DNA of 64,000 bases from JAITVB01 sp031553805 (GTDB lineage: Bacteria > Bacteroidota > Bacteroidia > Bacteroidales > Rikenellaceae): positions 1 through 64,000 of the forward strand of contig JAVBLC010000004.1 in the NCBI GenBank assembly GCA_031553805.1, written 5' to 3'. A program made the translations under genes and the position numbers. Of this stretch, positions 35,703 through 45,867 are shown piece by piece (within the stretch, counting starts at the first letter, position 1; each line of letters starts with the position of its first letter). The notes beneath the pieces were generated by a model. It had not been told where the DNA came from. It ran no database searches and saw only the letters and a list, made by a program, of their open reading frames with translations.

Positions 35703-36661
35703 CAGAACAGGATTTTGCGTTCGGGATACTCCTCGGCCAGCCGTTCGAGGAAGGCGTTGCGCATTTCATCGGGCAGCGCCACGTGGATCGTGTCGAACGC
35801 CGTGAAGTCGAAAAACTCTTCCAGCAGGGCGTAAACGAAGCGCATCCCCTCGGGCGAAAGCATCGTGTGGCCGGTGGCCCGTTCGAAAAATTCGTTGCGG
35901 GCGACGAGGTTGAACGACGGCCACAGTTTGATGTCGTACCGGGACAGTTCGTCGCGCAGCATATTAAGTTCGGAGTAGCTGTAATAAGTCTCGGAATGAA
36001 TCTTCTGGCCGGGGTTGATGAGCGCCATCACGCGGCCCTCGGTGAGCCAGCCCGCGGCAGTGACCATCGGCAGGCGGATCGTGCCGACTCCCTCGCGGAC
36101 GAAGATGTCCACGCGCTCAAGGATGCCGTCGCTCCCCTCGTAGCGTTCCGGGAAAAGCAGCATGGCTGCCGAGGAGGTTTCCCACCCCGCCATTTCGTAG
36201 CAAGGCAGGGCAATGCCTTGGCCGCGGCGCCCGGCCCTTTCGGCGACGGGATCGGCGTAGAGGCCGTTGAACGCGTCGCAGGCCAGCACGGCGGCCCGCA
36301 GCGACTTGGCCCGGATCGTGGCCGTGCGTGATGTAATATCGATGGTATAAGCGTGCTTCTGTCCCCGGGCGGCAGCGGGCAGGCCGGGAAGTTCGCGGAC
36401 AATTTCGACCTCTACCTCAACGCTCTTCTTCGTGCGCGCGGCGGGCGAAAGGTTCACGCCCTGGGCCTCCATTTCGGCCGAAAGCCGGCCGGTCAGCTGC
36501 GGGTCGCCGGTGAGCCGCACCCCTTCGGAAAGCGAAAACGTCCCCGGATGGCGTTCGACCACCTGCGGGCGGAGCGAGGCGGAAACTCCCCCGGACTGGG
36601 CGCAAACCCACACTGGAAGCACAAACAGGAAAAGGAGCAGCGGAAAAATTCGTCGTGTCAT
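35702..36661 (-). CDS. Shortened GH20-like (beta-hexosaminidase-type) secreted protein
   Basis: A 319-residue protein with a signal peptide (RRIFPLLLFLFVLPVWVCAQ). Residues about 30-150 look like the GH20 N-terminal accessory domain. The rest resembles the first half of the GH20 barrel, with SYSELNMLRDELSRYDIKLWP and a terminal HVALPDEM that could be the catalytic Asp-Glu pair (HxGxDE in the family). It ends about where a full enzyme would still have 150-200 more residues. So it is either a truncated or repurposed relative, and the call is tentative. Start is the ATG at 36661; a TATTTTTG match lies only 6 nt upstream and may be coincidental. Confidence 0.5.
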   Translation of the reverse strand: MTRRIFPLLLFLFVLPVWVCAQSGGVSASLRPQVVERHPGTFSLSEGVRLTGDPQLTGRLSAEMEAQGVNLSPAARTKKSVEVEVEIVRELPGLPAAARGQKHAYTIDITSRTATIRAKSLRAAVLACDAFNGLYADPVAERAGRRGQGIALPCYEMAGWETSSAAMLLFPERYEGSDGILERVDIFVREGVGTIRLPMVTAAGWLTEGRVMALINPGQKIHSETYYSYSELNMLRDELSRYDIKLWPSFNLVARNEFFERATGHTMLSPEGMRFVYALLEEFFDFTAFDTIHVALPDEMRNAFLERLAEEYPERKILF

Positions 36662-36774
36662 GTGGACAAAAATAACCCTTTGTTTTGAAAACCCGGGCAC
36701 GGGGCGCAGGGAAAGTGCGAAAATTCCGGAAAATTCGTTATTTTTACAGCCGTTTAATCCCACTCCCGACCGGT

Positions 36775-37503
36775 ATGAAAAAAGTAGTCCTGATCCCGAC
36801 CTACAACGAAATCGAGAATATCGAGGCGATCCTGCGCAAAGTAATGTCGCTCGAAGGCGGTTTCGAGGTGCTGGTGATCGACGACGGTTCGCCCGACGGC
36901 ACGGCCGATGCCGTGCGGAAAGTGCAGGCGGAGTTCTCGGCACGGATCCACCTGCTCGAACGCAGCGGAAAGCTGGGGCTCGGGACAGCCTACATCAGCG
37001 GTTTCCTGTGGGCGTTGGAGCGCGGTTACGATTATATTTTCGAGATGGACGCCGATTTTTCGCACAACCCCGAGGACTTGGTGCGACTTTTCCACGCCGC
37101 CGTCGAGAAACGGGCAGGGTTGGTGATCGGTTCGCGGTATGTGTGCGGGGTGAACGTGGTCAACTGGCCGATGTCGCGGGTGATTATGTCGTACTACGCT
37201 TCGGTCTATGTGCGGATCGCCACCCGGATGCCCGTGCGCGACGCCACGGCAGGGTTTGTCTGCTATTCGCGCGAAGCGTTGGCGACCCTGGACCTCGACC
37301 GCATCCGGATGAAAGGCTACGGTTTCCAGATCGAAATGAAATACACCATCTGGCGGCTCGGTTTCGCGATCGCAGAAGTGCCGATCATCTTCACCGACCG
37401 CACGCTGGGTACCTCAAAAATGAGCAGCGGCATTTTTGGCGAAGCGTTTTGGGGCGTGATGCGGCTGCGGTTTAAGAAAATCCGGAAAGCAGTCCGGGCT
37501 TGA
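36775..37503 (+). CDS. Polyprenol-phosphate mannosyltransferase (DPM1-like)
   Basis: A 242-residue GT2 family glycosyltransferase. The GT-A core shows VVLIPTYNEIENIEAILRKV, VLVIDDGSPDGTADAV, and DADFSHNPEDLVRLF, the DxD site with D and SHNP typical of dolichyl-phosphate mannose synthases. There is no C-terminal membrane pair, so it resembles soluble DPM1 rather than the bacterial fused type. It should make polyprenyl-phosphate-mannose (or a related sugar) for periplasmic glycosylation. It is divergent from the GH20-like gene and 14 bp before an alpha/beta hydrolase. Confidence 0.88.
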   Translation: MKKVVLIPTYNEIENIEAILRKVMSLEGGFEVLVIDDGSPDGTADAVRKVQAEFSARIHLLERSGKLGLGTAYISGFLWALERGYDYIFEMDADFSHNPEDLVRLFHAAVEKRAGLVIGSRYVCGVNVVNWPMSRVIMSYYASVYVRIATRMPVRDATAGFVCYSREALATLDLDRIRMKGYGFQIEMKYTIWRLGFAIAEVPIIFTDRTLGTSKMSSGIFGEAFWGVMRLRFKKIRKAVRA

Positions 37504-37517
37504 TTCATACGTAACTT

Positions 37518-38255
37518 ATGGCTAAAAAGAAACGTGCCGGAAAGATCATCGCCGCGGTCTGGATCGGGTTGGGCGTGTTGTTCTTCCTGGGGCTGACCAA
37601 CGGTTACCGGGCGAAGAATTTCGACCGCGCGGCGCTGGAAAACGGAGGGAACGTCGATGTGTATGAAGACCGGGCGATGATCCGTTTCGTGCCGACCACA
37701 ACGGCCGAGACGGTACTGATCTTCTATCCCGGGGCGATGGTCGACCCGAAGGCCTATGCCCCGCTTTGCCACGAAATTGCCGTGAACGGCACCGAGGCGG
37801 TGATCGTCAAAATGCCAGGACGAAATGCCGGAAAAGGCATTTTCAGGATGGACGAATTGGAGTTGGCAAACGACAGTGCCAAACGCTACATCCTGGCCGG
37901 GCACTCGAAAGGAGGCGCCGCGGCGGCGGAATATGTGCACGAACGTCCGGGCGTGGTCGATGCGCTGGTGTTGATCGGGACGACCCATCCGCGTGATTTC
38001 AGTTTGGCGGATTGCGGGATCCCGGTATTGAAAATATTGGCTTCGAACGACGGCGTGGCTTCGCCGGCAAAATCAGCGGCCAACAACGAAAAACTGCCCG
38101 ACGACACGCGTTATTTGCTAATCGAGGGCGGCAACCACGCCGGGTTCGGCTACTACGGCCCGCAAATGGGCGACGGCCGGGCCACCCTCACCAAAGACGA
38201 ACAACGGCGGGCGACGAGCGAGGCTATCCTCACGTTTATCGCAGAATTACCATAA
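37518..38255 (+). CDS. Membrane-anchored alpha/beta hydrolase
   Basis: A 245-residue alpha/beta hydrolase with one N-terminal membrane helix (IIAAVWIGLGVLFFLGL). The catalytic triad is visible: Ser in AGHSKGGAAAAEY, Asp in LASNDGVASP, and His in EGGNHAGFGYYGPQMGDG. The last motif, with GFGYYGPQ and two conserved Gly, is characteristic of a particular dienelactone-hydrolase-like subgroup. It probably faces the periplasm; substrate unknown. It lies between the mannosyltransferase and mfd, whose ATG directly follows its stop. Confidence 0.82.
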   Translation: MAKKKRAGKIIAAVWIGLGVLFFLGLTNGYRAKNFDRAALENGGNVDVYEDRAMIRFVPTTTAETVLIFYPGAMVDPKAYAPLCHEIAVNGTEAVIVKMPGRNAGKGIFRMDELELANDSAKRYILAGHSKGGAAAAEYVHERPGVVDALVLIGTTHPRDFSLADCGIPVLKILASNDGVASPAKSAANNEKLPDDTRYLLIEGGNHAGFGYYGPQMGDGRATLTKDEQRRATSEAILTFIAELP

Positions 38256-41200
38256 ATGCAAGTCACTGAATTTTTAGATTTATTCCGTCAGGAAAAGCCT
38301 TACCGAGAACTATTGAAAAACTTCGATCGCCAGTCGATCGAAGCGCGGGGGTGTGTCGGGTCGATGACGGCGGTGGTGTGCGCCAACACGGCACGCGACC
38401 GCGGCGGGGTGCATCTGCTGGTGGCCGATGACCGCGACACGGCGGCATATCTCTATAACGACCTCTACCGCCTGCTCCCGGCCGAGGAAGGCGCGGGCGA
38501 GCGGGTGTTGTTCTTTCCGACCGCTTACAAACGCTCGATCGAATACCGCAAAGAAGATCCGGCGGGGGTGGTGCAACGCACGGCCGTACTCACCGCCCTG
38601 GAACATTTTTCAGGAAAAGGATTTTTGATTGTTTGCACCTATCCGGAAGCGATCCTTGAGAAAGTGGCCGACCCGGGACTGTTGCAGAAAAATACGCTGA
38701 CGCTGCGTGTAGGAGAAAAAGTGTCGCCCGATTTCGTGGCCGAATCGCTGGCTGCGACGGGATTCGAAAAGGTCGATTTCGTCTACGAGCCAGGGCAATA
38801 TTCGTGGCGCGGGGGAATTGTCGACCTCTTTTCGTTTGCCGACAACAAGCCTTACCGCGTCGACTTTTTCGGCGACGAGGTCGATTCGATCCGCACGTTC
38901 GACATCGCTTCGCAGTTGTCGCAGGCACGGGTCGAGCGGGTCGAGATCGTCTCCGACCTGCGGGGCGGGGCTGACAGCGAGCGGGTGTCGCTCGTCAAAT
39001 TCACGGAAGGGGTTTCGGGCGGGGCGACCGTCTGGTTTTCCGATCCGGGCCACCTGTTGCAGCGCATGGGCGAGGTACGCGTCAAACTGCTCAACGACCG
39101 CGCCGCCCGGGGTGAAGAACCCGCCGGGGTCGAGGCCGAGATCGTTTCGCGCACGACGCTCATCGAAGAGTTAGGCGCTCACCGCATCGTGACGTTTCAC
39201 GGCGGCTTCCCATCGCGGCCGGCCGATGCTGTGGTGGCGTTCGAAACGGCGCCGCAACCGGCGTTCAACAAAGAGTATAAGCTGCTGGGCGAAAACCTGA
39301 TGCAGTCGGCCGAAGCGGGCTACCGCACCTACATCCTGACCGAAAATAAGGTGCAATTGGAACGCCTTGAAAACATTTTTCATTCGGTCGGGCAAAAAGA
39401 GGTCGCTTTCGAAGGCTTGCCGATCGATCTTCACGCGGGCTTTACGGACCACGCGCTACGGATCAATTTCTACACCGACCACCAAATCTTTAACCGTTAT
39501 CACCGGTACACGCTTCACAAGCAGATTGACCGAAGCGAGGCGCTGACCGTCCAGGAATTGAATGCGTTGCAGGTCGGCGACTACGTCGTGCACATCGACC
39601 ACGGCGTGGGGCGCTTCGGGGGCCTGGTGCGGACGGTCGAGGGCGGAAAGACGGTCGAGGCCATAAAACTCGTCTACCGCGACAACGACGTGCTGCTGGT
39701 CAACGTCCACGCCCTGCACCGCATTTCGAAATACAAGGACAAGGAGGCCGAACCGCCCAAGATCTACAAACTCGGCAGCGGCGCCTGGCAGAAACTGAAA
39801 AACGCGACCAAGCACCGCGTTAAGGAGATTGCCCGCGAACTGATCGCCCTCTATGCCAAGCGCAAGATGAGCAAGGGCTTTTCGTTCTCCCCGGATAATT
39901 ACATGCAGTATGAGTTGGAGGCGTCGTTCATGTACGAGGACACCCCCGACCAGCAAAAGGCGACGGCGGCGGTCAAGGCCGACATGGAGGCCGGTACGCC
40001 GATGGACCGCCTGGTGTGCGGCGACGTGGGTTTCGGCAAGACCGAAGTGGCGATGCGCGCCGCGTTCAAGGCCGCCGTCGACGGCAAACAGGTGGCGGTG
40101 CTCGTACCGACAACCATGCTTTCGTTGCAGCATTACCGCACGTTCTCGAAGCGGTTCAAGGAGTTCCCGGTGCGGGTCGAACTGTTGAGCCGGGCCAAAT
40201 CGGGCAAACAGGTTACAGAAATCCTGAAAGACCTGAAAGACGGAAAGATCGACATCCTGATCGGCACCCACAAGATGCTGGGCAAAGGCGTCGAGTTCAA
40301 AGACCTCGGCCTGCTGGTCATCGATGAAGAACAGAAATTCGGCGTGTCGAGCAAGGAAAAGTTGCGCCAGATGCGCGAAAACGTCGACACGTTGACCCTC
40401 ACCGCTACACCCATTCCGCGCACGTTGCAATTTTCGCTGATGGGGTCGCGCGACATGTCGGTCATCGCCACCCCGCCGCCCAACCGCCAGCCGATCGCCA
40501 CCGAAGTGCACCCGTTCAACGAGGAGATCATCGGCGAAGCGATCGAAACCGAAATGGCACGCGGCGGGCAGGTCTATTTCGTACACAACCGCGTCCACGA
40601 CATTTTAGCCCTGCGTGATAAAATCCAAAAAATCGCGCCCCGCGCCCGCATCGCCGTCGGCCACGGGCAGATGAAACCCGAAGAACTGGAACGGATCATG
40701 ATGGATTTTATCTACGGCGAGTACGACGTGCTGCTGGCCACGACGATCATCGAGTCGGGGATCGACATTTCGAACGCCAACACGATGATCATCGACAACG
40801 CCCAGAATTTCGGGCTGAGCGACCTGCACCAGTTGCGCGGCCGCGTGGGACGTTCGAACCGCAAGGCGTTCTGTTATTTGCTTATTCCGGGAGGTGACGC
40901 CATCACGGGCGATGCCCGGCGCCGGTTGCGCGCGATCGAGGAGTTTTCCGATTTGGGCGCCGGGTTTAACATCGCCATGCAGGACCTCGACATCCGCGGG
41001 GCAGGCAACATCATCGGGGCCGAGCAAAGCGGGTTTATCGCCGACATCGGTTTCGAAGCTTATCAAAAAATCCTCGACGAAGCGATCCGCGAGTTGCGCG
41101 AGGAGCAGCACGAAAAAGTTGCTGCCGTGGAGGAACCGGCCGGCAGTTCTGCGGAAGAGAGCGTGGCGATGGAAAGCGTAGCGGACGAAGGCATGGCGAA

Positions 41201-41720
41201 GGGCGAAACGGCAACAGTTGCCCCGATGGTTTTTGGTATCGGGGCGGACTATGTGGCCGACTGCCAGATCGAAACCCAGGCCGAGGCTTACCTGCCTGAC
41301 GCTTACATCGGTAATTCTGCGGAAAAATTGCGACTCTACCGAGAATTGGATAATATTACCAACGAGGAAGATCTCGAAAAGTACGAGGGACGGTTGGTTG
41401 ACCGTTTCGGGACGCCACCCGAGCCGGTGCTCGAACTGTTCAACATCCTGCGCCTGAGGTGGATTTGCATCCGGTTGGGCTTCGAAAAGCTGATCCAGAA
41501 AAACGGGCTGATGATCTTGCACTTCGTGGGCAACCCCTCGAGCGCCTACTACAAGACGCCGCTTTTCGCCGGCATCCTGAAGACCGTTACCCGCAACGAA
41601 GCGAAATTTTTACTCAAGCAGCACAATAATCGGCTGCAATTGACAGTTAGAAGTATAAAGGGAAGCGGCGAAGCGATCGACGCCCTCGGACGCCTGCTCG
41701 AACAAAGCACGAAAGAGTAA
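38256..41720 (+). CDS. mfd: Transcription-repair coupling factor
   Basis: An 1154-residue translocase that removes RNA polymerase stalled at DNA damage and recruits the Uvr nucleotide-excision proteins. The UvrB-like N-terminus, the RNA-polymerase-interacting domain (GDYVVHIDHGVGRFGGL), the helicase core (Walker A GDVGFGKTEVAMRAAF, DEEQKFGVSSKEKL in motif II, TATPIPRTLQFSLMGSRDMS) and the TRCF domain are all present. A Glu/Ala-rich low-complexity insert of about 40 residues lies around residue 950, between the translocation motif and the TRCF domain. It follows the hydrolase gene with no gap. Confidence 0.97.
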   Translation: MQVTEFLDLFRQEKPYRELLKNFDRQSIEARGCVGSMTAVVCANTARDRGGVHLLVADDRDTAAYLYNDLYRLLPAEEGAGERVLFFPTAYKRSIEYRKEDPAGVVQRTAVLTALEHFSGKGFLIVCTYPEAILEKVADPGLLQKNTLTLRVGEKVSPDFVAESLAATGFEKVDFVYEPGQYSWRGGIVDLFSFADNKPYRVDFFGDEVDSIRTFDIASQLSQARVERVEIVSDLRGGADSERVSLVKFTEGVSGGATVWFSDPGHLLQRMGEVRVKLLNDRAARGEEPAGVEAEIVSRTTLIEELGAHRIVTFHGGFPSRPADAVVAFETAPQPAFNKEYKLLGENLMQSAEAGYRTYILTENKVQLERLENIFHSVGQKEVAFEGLPIDLHAGFTDHALRINFYTDHQIFNRYHRYTLHKQIDRSEALTVQELNALQVGDYVVHIDHGVGRFGGLVRTVEGGKTVEAIKLVYRDNDVLLVNVHALHRISKYKDKEAEPPKIYKLGSGAWQKLKNATKHRVKEIARELIALYAKRKMSKGFSFSPDNYMQYELEASFMYEDTPDQQKATAAVKADMEAGTPMDRLVCGDVGFGKTEVAMRAAFKAAVDGKQVAVLVPTTMLSLQHYRTFSKRFKEFPVRVELLSRAKSGKQVTEILKDLKDGKIDILIGTHKMLGKGVEFKDLGLLVIDEEQKFGVSSKEKLRQMRENVDTLTLTATPIPRTLQFSLMGSRDMSVIATPPPNRQPIATEVHPFNEEIIGEAIETEMARGGQVYFVHNRVHDILALRDKIQKIAPRARIAVGHGQMKPEELERIMMDFIYGEYDVLLATTIIESGIDISNANTMIIDNAQNFGLSDLHQLRGRVGRSNRKAFCYLLIPGGDAITGDARRRLRAIEEFSDLGAGFNIAMQDLDIRGAGNIIGAEQSGFIADIGFEAYQKILDEAIRELREEQHEKVAAVEEPAGSSAEESVAMESVADEGMAKGETATVAPMVFGIGADYVADCQIETQAEAYLPDAYIGNSAEKLRLYRELDNITNEEDLEKYEGRLVDRFGTPPEPVLELFNILRLRWICIRLGFEKLIQKNGLMILHFVGNPSSAYYKTPLFAGILKTVTRNEAKFLLKQHNNRLQLTVRSIKGSGEAIDALGRLLEQSTKE

Positions 41721-41765
41721 CGTTCGAACCCCGCCAATCCACTCTGACCCAAAGACAACGCCATT

Positions 41766-42497
41766 ATGATGAACCTGGCAATCGACATCGGGAACACGCT
41801 CGTCAAAACCGCCCTCTTCGAACGGGGACAGGTGGTCGACATTTTCAAGAGCGACGACCTGACCGTCGATTTTCTCGAAAAAAACATTTTTTCGCACTAT
41901 CCCGACATCGAGAACGGGATCGTCATTTCGACCCGCCGCCCGTTGCCCGAGGTAGAACGTTACCTGACCGGCAAGTTGAAGCGCTTTATCCGCTTTGACC
42001 ACACGGTGCCCGTCCCGATCAAAAACCTGTATGAAACCCCGGAAACGCTCGGCCCAGACCGGCTGGCAGCTGCCGTGGGCGCTGCGGCGATCGACCCGGG
42101 GACGAACGTGTTGGTGGTCGATTTCGGCACGGCCATCACCATCGATTTCGTCACCGCCGACGGCGAGTTCTCGGGCGGGAACATCTCGCCGGGGGCCGGA
42201 GCGCGTTTCAAAGCCCTGCACCAGTTCACAGGAAAACTCCCGTTGCTCGAACTTTCCGACCAAACCCAGTTACTCGGGAAAACCTCGCACGAGGCCATCA
42301 CCAGCGGTGTTATTAATGGAATCGTCTACGAAATAGAGGGTTACATCGACCGATTGCGAAAAGAACGCGGCAATTTTAAAATAATTTTTACTGGCGGAGA
42401 CGGAATTTTCTTTGCCAAACGATTTAAAAATCCCATATTTGCAACTTGTGATTTAGTTGTTTACGGGCTAAACCAGATTCTGGAGCATAATGTTTAA
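41766..42497 (+). CDS. coaX: Type III pantothenate kinase
   Basis: A 243-residue CoaX, an ASKHA-fold enzyme that begins coenzyme A synthesis. Motifs: LAIDIGNTLVKTALFERG, PDRLAAAVGAAAIDPGTNVLVVDFGTAITIDFV, and GGNISPGAGARFKALHQFTGKLP. The N-terminal double Met (41766 and 41769) leaves the start uncertain by one codon. It overlaps the outer-membrane gene by 8 bp. It opens the conserved Bacteroidetes envelope cluster, although its role is metabolic. Confidence 0.95.
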   Translation: MMNLAIDIGNTLVKTALFERGQVVDIFKSDDLTVDFLEKNIFSHYPDIENGIVISTRRPLPEVERYLTGKLKRFIRFDHTVPVPIKNLYETPETLGPDRLAAAVGAAAIDPGTNVLVVDFGTAITIDFVTADGEFSGGNISPGAGARFKALHQFTGKLPLLELSDQTQLLGKTSHEAITSGVINGIVYEIEGYIDRLRKERGNFKIIFTGGDGIFFAKRFKNPIFATCDLVVYGLNQILEHNV

Positions 42498-43779
42498 AAA
42501 AATAATCGTCCTCATCCCCGCGTTTTTGCTGGCCGCCACGTTTGCTTTCGGGCAGAATAGCAGTATCAACACGTTTAACCCGTACACGTTCTACGGCTTG
42601 GGCGACCTCGAAAATCCCGGCACCACACAAAACCGCTCGATGGGCGGCATCGGGGTGGCGATGAACGGCGCGTTCGACATCAACCTGATCAACCCGGCCG
42701 CCTACAGCAACATTCCGCAGAAATCATTCCTCTTCGACTTCGGCCTCTCGGGACGCAACGACTTCCTGAAAACAACCGAAAAATCGACCGCACACAACAA
42801 CTTCGACATCAGCGACATCGCCGTCGCTTTCCCGATCACCCGGGGCGTGGGTGTTTCGGTGAGTGTCAATCCGGTGAGCAGCGTGGGCTACAAAACCTAT
42901 ATCGAGGAACGCGACCCGGATATCATCACCGACCTGGGCTACGTGACCTACAACTACACAGGCGAAGGCGGCGTGACCCAATACAAGGCGGGGATAGGCG
43001 CGAAACTGTTCAAACGCCTTTCGCTGGGGGCAGACCTGGTGCTCTACCACGGCAACATCGACCGGAGCTACACCTCGACGATCACTCCGCTGCTCACGAG
43101 CGAAAACGTCAACAACATGACCGTCGTCGACAACGAGCGTATCACCAAGATGCTCTTCATCGGCGGCGTGCAGTACGACGTGATCCGCACCCCGAAACGG
43201 ATGCTTACCCTCGGGGCCACGATCCAACCCCAGGCCACGGTCAACAACCGGATCAGCAAGGACATCTCGATCAGCGGGAGCACCGACTCGATCTACAGCA
43301 AGACCGTGCGGCAGGACCTCACCATCCCGCTGCGCGTGACCGCCGGGTTTTATTACCAAACAGGCAAATTCGGCTTCGGAGCCGACTACACCACACAAGA
43401 TTGGACAGGGGCCTTCACCGTCCCTGCGGTCGACCGGGTGACCCTCACCCGGATGAACAGCTACAACGTCGGGCTGCAATATACGCCCAACGCGATCGAC
43501 GTGCGCAAGCGGTTGAACCGGTGGACCTACCGCGCCGGGTTCCGCTACGCCGACTACTACATGATTAAAAACGGACACGCGATCAACGAAATGGGTGTGA
43601 CGGTCGGGATCGGCATCCCGCTCCGGATGGGACACCCCTCGGAAGTGAGCGTCGGTTTCGAAGCGGGCACCCGCGGAACGACCGATTACGGACTGGTCAA
43701 GGACGATTACTACCGTGTGTCGCTCGGGTTTACTTTCTTCGGCGACGACAACTGGTTCTACAAGCGTAAATTCTTCTAA
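42490..43779 (+). CDS. Outer-membrane beta-barrel protein
   Basis: A 429-residue exported protein (signal peptide FKKIIVLIPAFLLAATFAFG). It starts with a FadL/OmpP1-like block, YTFYGLGDLENPGTTQNRSMGGIGVAMN and INPAAYSNI. Alternating hydrophobic strands run to the C-terminal aromatic FFGDDNWFYKRKFF, consistent with insertion by the Bam complex. It overlaps coaX by 8 bp and precedes the TPR and LptC genes in the conserved cluster. The transported substrate is unknown; a FadL-type lipid role is plausible but not shown. Confidence 0.82.
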   Translation: MFKKIIVLIPAFLLAATFAFGQNSSINTFNPYTFYGLGDLENPGTTQNRSMGGIGVAMNGAFDINLINPAAYSNIPQKSFLFDFGLSGRNDFLKTTEKSTAHNNFDISDIAVAFPITRGVGVSVSVNPVSSVGYKTYIEERDPDIITDLGYVTYNYTGEGGVTQYKAGIGAKLFKRLSLGADLVLYHGNIDRSYTSTITPLLTSENVNNMTVVDNERITKMLFIGGVQYDVIRTPKRMLTLGATIQPQATVNNRISKDISISGSTDSIYSKTVRQDLTIPLRVTAGFYYQTGKFGFGADYTTQDWTGAFTVPAVDRVTLTRMNSYNVGLQYTPNAIDVRKRLNRWTYRAGFRYADYYMIKNGHAINEMGVTVGIGIPLRMGHPSEVSVGFEAGTRGTTDYGLVKDDYYRVSLGFTFFGDDNWFYKRKFF

Positions 43780-43805
43780 AACTACCAACTGATAAACATC
43801 CGACT

Positions 43806-45143
43806 ATGACAACCGCAAGAAAAATTTTAATGGGTATGTTGGCTACTCTGGCGTTTGCTACGACGGCCGCCGCCCAGGATTACCTCCAAGACCCGAGGTA
43901 CGGGAAATCCCCGGAGGAAAGACAGGAAAATGCATTGATGCTCAACTATTTCAACGATGCATACCGAGCCAATCTGTACGATCAGGCTGCGGGTTTCCTG
44001 CAAAAGTTAATGGAACGCGAAGTTTCGGCTTCGCAGAACCTCTATATCAACGGGGCCAACATCTACAAGACCCGGATATCGACCAGCAAGTCGGTACAGG
44101 AAAGGAACGCCTATGTCGACTCACTGATGATGATCTATGACGCCCGCGCCAAGCACTTCGGCGACAACGCCACCCGCGGACGCGGCTACATCCTCTCGCA
44201 GAAAGCCAACGACTATGCCGCCTACCGCCCGGCCGACCAGGAAAACGTCTTCCGCCTCTACAAGGAAGCGATCGCGGCCAGCGGCGACAACCTCGACCCG
44301 AGCCTGGTAGCTGTGTACTTCAACCTGCTCGCTGAAAACTACAAGCAGGACCTGGTGGAAACCGACGAACTGATGGCCGAATACGATCGTCTGGCCGCTT
44401 TCCTCGACGAAAGCCCGACCCCCGAAAAAGAGGAAGCCAAAAAGCAACTCGACGCCATTCTGATCGCCAGCGGCGCAGCCGACTGCGAAAACCTCGAACG
44501 TCTCTTCAAACCGCAGTTCGAAGCCGACCCGAACAACCTGGATCTGGTGACCAAGATCATGGCGATGCTTTCGCGCGGCGGATGTAACACAGACTTCCAG
44601 CTGACCGTGGCTGAACAGTACTTCAAACTCAACCCGTCGACCCAGACCGCAATGGCCCTCGCCGCTGCGTTCGAAGACCGCGGCGACCACGTCAAGGCAT
44701 TGAACTACCTGCAAGAAGCGATCGCCAAAGAATCCAACCCGACAGAAAAAGTTAACCTGCTGATCCGCGCCGCCAGCGCCCGCCTGGCTTCGGGCTCGCC
44801 CCGCGAAGCGGCCGAACTGGCCCGCCAGGCCATCGGCATCAACTCCGAAAGCGGCTATGCCCACCTGATCCTGGCCAACGCTTATGCCGCCGGCACCTCA
44901 GGTTGCGGCGAATTCGACCGCCAGGCTGCTTTCTGGCTCGTGTGCGACGAATTGAACACGGCCCGCAACCTACTCTCGGGCGACGCTACGCAGGTGGCCA
45001 ACATCGACAAGATGCTCGGTACTTACCGCAGCTACTGGCCCTCGAACGAAGAGTGCTTCTACCGCGGTCTGAGCAGCGGACAAGGCTACCGCGTCAACTG
45101 CGGCTGGCTGAGCGGCGGTACGACCATCCGCACCATCCGCTAA
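43806..45143 (+). CDS. Exported TPR-repeat protein
   Basis: A 445-residue protein with signal peptide MTTARKILMGMLATLAFATTAAAQ. Helical tetratricopeptide-type repeats occupy most of the mature sequence, clearest near residues 280-380 (PSTQTAMALAAAFEDRGDHVKALNYLQEAI and the following RAASARLASGSPREAAELARQAIGINSESG). A Cys-bearing C-terminus follows. The position between an outer-membrane barrel and LptC suggests an envelope scaffold, perhaps linked to lipopolysaccharide or membrane assembly. Family function is not established. Confidence 0.82.
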   Translation: MTTARKILMGMLATLAFATTAAAQDYLQDPRYGKSPEERQENALMLNYFNDAYRANLYDQAAGFLQKLMEREVSASQNLYINGANIYKTRISTSKSVQERNAYVDSLMMIYDARAKHFGDNATRGRGYILSQKANDYAAYRPADQENVFRLYKEAIAASGDNLDPSLVAVYFNLLAENYKQDLVETDELMAEYDRLAAFLDESPTPEKEEAKKQLDAILIASGAADCENLERLFKPQFEADPNNLDLVTKIMAMLSRGGCNTDFQLTVAEQYFKLNPSTQTAMALAAAFEDRGDHVKALNYLQEAIAKESNPTEKVNLLIRAASARLASGSPREAAELARQAIGINSESGYAHLILANAYAAGTSGCGEFDRQAAFWLVCDELNTARNLLSGDATQVANIDKMLGTYRSYWPSNEECFYRGLSSGQGYRVNCGWLSGGTTIRTIR

Positions 45144-45156
45144 ATATCTGGCCACG

Positions 45157-45867
45157 GTGAACCGTTGGTTGACTCAATACACGGTGAAGGCGATGGCGCT
45201 CCTGATAGTGGGCGCCACCGCCTTCGCTTCGTGTAAAAAAAATGCGCCGGCGGGCCTCGATCCCGAAGCCCGGAAGGCAATGATCACCCAACGGAGCGAA
45301 AACTTAACCATCGTCAACTCGGTCGACGGGAAACTCTCCTACCGTTTCGAAACACCGCTCCTCGAACGGTATGAACTGGCCGACGAACCTTACATCGAGT
45401 TCACCAAGGGGGTTAAGATCGAATCGTATAACGACTCGACCCACGTCAAGGAGTCGGAACTGGTGGCCGACTATGCCAAATACATTGAACCGCTGCAACT
45501 CTGGGAAGCCCGCGGCAACGTGGTCGCCAAGAACGACAAGGGCGAAGTGCTCGAAACCCAACAACTCTTCTGGGATCAGAAAGCCGACCGCATCTACTCG
45601 CGCGTAGACACCAAAATCACCCAGAAAGACGGCGAAACCGAAATCATCGGTATCGGTTTCGAATCGGACTCGAAACTCGACAGCATTAATTTCTATCAGC
45701 CGAGCGGCCATGTGATGGTCGATGCCTCGCCGTCGGACTCGACTGCGACTGAAACCCCGGCACCGGTCTCTGCTCCGGAACCTGAAACTACGCTGACTCC
45801 GGCCGCCGACCGCAAGCCTGGCCCCGGTCTTCCGCGCCGCCACGCCCCGACCCCCTCCGGCAACTGA
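45157..45867 (+). CDS. lptC: LptC-like LPS export lipoprotein
   Basis: A 236-residue lipoprotein of the LptC family, which bridges the inner-membrane LptBFG pump and periplasmic LptA. The start codon is GTG. A signal peptide ends in a lipobox (ATAFASC), differing from proteobacterial LptC, which keeps a membrane helix. The OstA-like body runs from NLTIVNSVDGKLSYRFETPL to GESDSKLDSINFYQP-like strands. The last 45 residues are a Pro/Thr/Ala-rich tail, probably disordered. Context (hemolysin-type gene and ppiD after it) is the usual Bacteroidetes arrangement. Confidence 0.85.
   Translation: MNRWLTQYTVKAMALLIVGATAFASCKKNAPAGLDPEARKAMITQRSENLTIVNSVDGKLSYRFETPLLERYELADEPYIEFTKGVKIESYNDSTHVKESELVADYAKYIEPLQLWEARGNVVAKNDKGEVLETQQLFWDQKADRIYSRVDTKITQKDGETEIIGIGFESDSKLDSINFYQPSGHVMVDASPSDSTATETPAPVSAPEPETTLTPAADRKPGPGLPRRHAPTPSGN

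Noticed and set aside
36667..36674. TATTTTTG box for the GH20-like gene
   Set aside because: It is only 6 nt from the ATG, which would leave almost no leader. It may be chance, so I do not list it as a promoter.
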